NCBI GenBank assembly: GCA_913776795.1
Contig: CAJYRH010000111.1
Location: 1-5,287, forward strand
Source of the DNA: an uncultured Pseudorhodoferax sp.
GTDB taxonomy: Bacteria; Pseudomonadota; Gammaproteobacteria; Burkholderiales; Burkholderiaceae
Reading direction: 5' to 3'
Length of the DNA: 5,287 bases
Shown: positions 4,585 through 5,287 of the stretch, in pieces
How positions within the stretch are numbered: the stretch's first letter is position 1
Layout: each line of letters opens with the position of its first letter
Program-made: the position numbers and the translations under genes
Notes under the pieces: model-generated
What the model was told of the DNA's origin: nothing
The model's input: only the letters and a program-made list of their open reading frames with translations
The model's database searches: none

Positions 4585-5287
4585 ATGGCGACCGATTCCA
4601 TCCCCGTCATCGACCTCTCCGCCGCGCTGCACGGCCGTGCCGACGAGCGCCTGCGCGCAGCCCGCGCCATGGAAGCCGCATGCACCGACATCGGTTTCTT
4701 CACGGTCCGTGGCCATGGCGTGCCGCTGGCCACGATCGACGCGTTGCGCGGCCACGCCAGGCACTTCTTCAACCTGCCGCTGGCCACCAAGCGCGAAGCC
4801 GCGCCGGCCGACCCTGCCGTGCCGCGCGGCTACCGCGCGCTGGGCTTCGATGCACTCTCGCGCGGCAACGAAGGGGCCGCGCCCGGCGACCTCAAGGAGT
4901 ACTACCACTTCGGCCGCGAGCAGTGGCCCGACGAGCCCTACTACACGGGCGAGGAAGGCCGCGGCTACTTCATCCCCAACCGCTGGCCGGCCGCGCCCGC
5001 CGGCTTCGCCGAGGCGGCCGCCGCCTACTACGCGCACATGGAGCGGCTCACGGGCGAGATGATGTCGCTGGTGGCGCTGGCGCTCGGCATCGACGAGGAC
5101 TTCTTCGACGACAAGATCGACCGCCACATCACGGCGATGCGCATCAACTTCTACCCGGAGCAGCAGGTCGCTCCCGAGCCCGGCCAGCTGCGCGCCGGCG
5201 CCCACACCGACTACGGCCTGCTGACCATCCTGAACGGCGAGAACACCGCCGGCGGCCTGCAGGTCTGCACGCGTCAGGGTGTCTGGC
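4585..5287 (+). CDS. 2-oxoglutarate/Fe(II) oxygenase, isopenicillin N synthase-like family (partial)
   Basis: The first 234 codons of a non-haem iron oxygenase are present; the frame is open at the window end. The N-terminal DIOX_N-type domain is clear: IPVIDLS (6-12), GFFTVRGHGV (37-46), FFNLP (61-65), RGYRALG (81-87) and DLKEYYHFG (102-110). The double-stranded beta-helix begins with MRINFYP (185-191) and GAHTDYGLLTIL (205-216), where H207 and D209 are the first two iron ligands. The third ligand (a distal His) and the RxS motif that binds 2-oxoglutarate or substrate lie beyond the end; a family length of about 310-350 residues implies roughly 80-110 missing. Such enzymes hydroxylate, desaturate or cyclise small molecules using O2, usually with 2-oxoglutarate. 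Family membership does not imply beta-lactam synthesis. Tight spacing to the SDR suggests the two act on one pathway. Full function needs the rest of the gene. Confidence 0.9.
   Translation, partial: MATDSIPVIDLSAALHGRADERLRAARAMEAACTDIGFFTVRGHGVPLATIDALRGHARHFFNLPLATKREAAPADPAVPRGYRALGFDALSRGNEGAAPGDLKEYYHFGREQWPDEPYYTGEEGRGYFIPNRWPAAPAGFAEAAAAYYAHMERLTGEMMSLVALALGIDEDFFDDKIDRHITAMRINFYPEQQVAPEPGQLRAGAHTDYGLLTILNGENTAGGLQVCTRQGVW

Noticed and set aside
3769..5205. Long minus-strand open frame opposite the SDR and oxygenase
   Set aside because: His/Arg/Val-rich shadow; the plus strand carries unmistakable SDR and 2OG-oxygenase motifs.
4585..5287. Isopenicillin N synthase proper, implying beta-lactam synthesis
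   Set aside because: The family name covers many bacterial oxygenases; no ACV synthetase or other beta-lactam gene is present, and the C-terminal half is not visible.
1..5287. CRISPR array, transposon ends, tRNA or riboswitch
   Set aside because: No regularly spaced repeats, terminal inverted repeats with a transposase, cloverleaf-like segments or conserved aptamer motifs were noticed; the non-coding gaps are only 55, 121, 229 and 6 nt.

Overview
This is GC-rich DNA with dense coding on both strands, strong G/C preference at third codon positions and long spurious open frames opposite the real genes. That composition, plus the gene families, suggests a betaproteobacterium, perhaps a Burkholderiales/Comamonadaceae member. 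The assignment is an inference from composition and gene content only. No RNA gene, insertion sequence, CRISPR array or phage feature was seen.

Layout. The left part (about 1-2962) is a minus-strand operon, read right to left: an amidohydrolase/deacetylase-type metallohydrolase (1694-2962), then an atypical gamma-glutamyltransferase-family Ntn-hydrolase (37-1638), then perhaps a third gene that starts by a TGATG overlap and leaves the window at position 1. A divergent 121-bp regulatory gap (2963-3083) separates this operon from a plus-strand MarR-family regulator (3084-3593). A second, 229-bp gap (3594-3822) precedes a plus-strand pair: a classical SDR dehydrogenase (3823-4578), followed 6 nt later by a 2-oxoglutarate/Fe(II) oxygenase of the isopenicillin N synthase-like family, cut by the window end.

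Reading of the locus. A MarR regulator sits between two enzyme operons, a hydrolase pair (metal-dependent plus Thr-nucleophile) and an oxidative pair (dehydrogenase plus oxygenase). This looks like a small-molecule catabolic island, probably for an acylated or amide-containing compound. The substrate cannot be read from the sequence. The Ntn-hydrolase has the YwrD/HpxW-type active-site signatures and seems to lack the arginine that binds the glutamyl carboxylate in true GGTs, so a non-glutathione substrate is likely.

The two gaps hold the most interesting material. Upstream of the SDR is a -24/-12 (sigma-54) promoter match at 3773-3788, with 11 of 12 core positions, correctly spaced from a good ribosome binding site. 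Upstream of the amidohydrolase is a weaker sigma-54-like match on the minus strand, embedded in a perfect 13-bp palindrome. Both gaps also carry the same spaced dyad, GCGCC-N5-GGTGC. It could be an NtrC-like enhancer site or the MarR operator. The SDR gap has in addition a perfect 12-bp palindrome just after a TATATA box. All regulatory calls are pattern matches made by eye and need testing.
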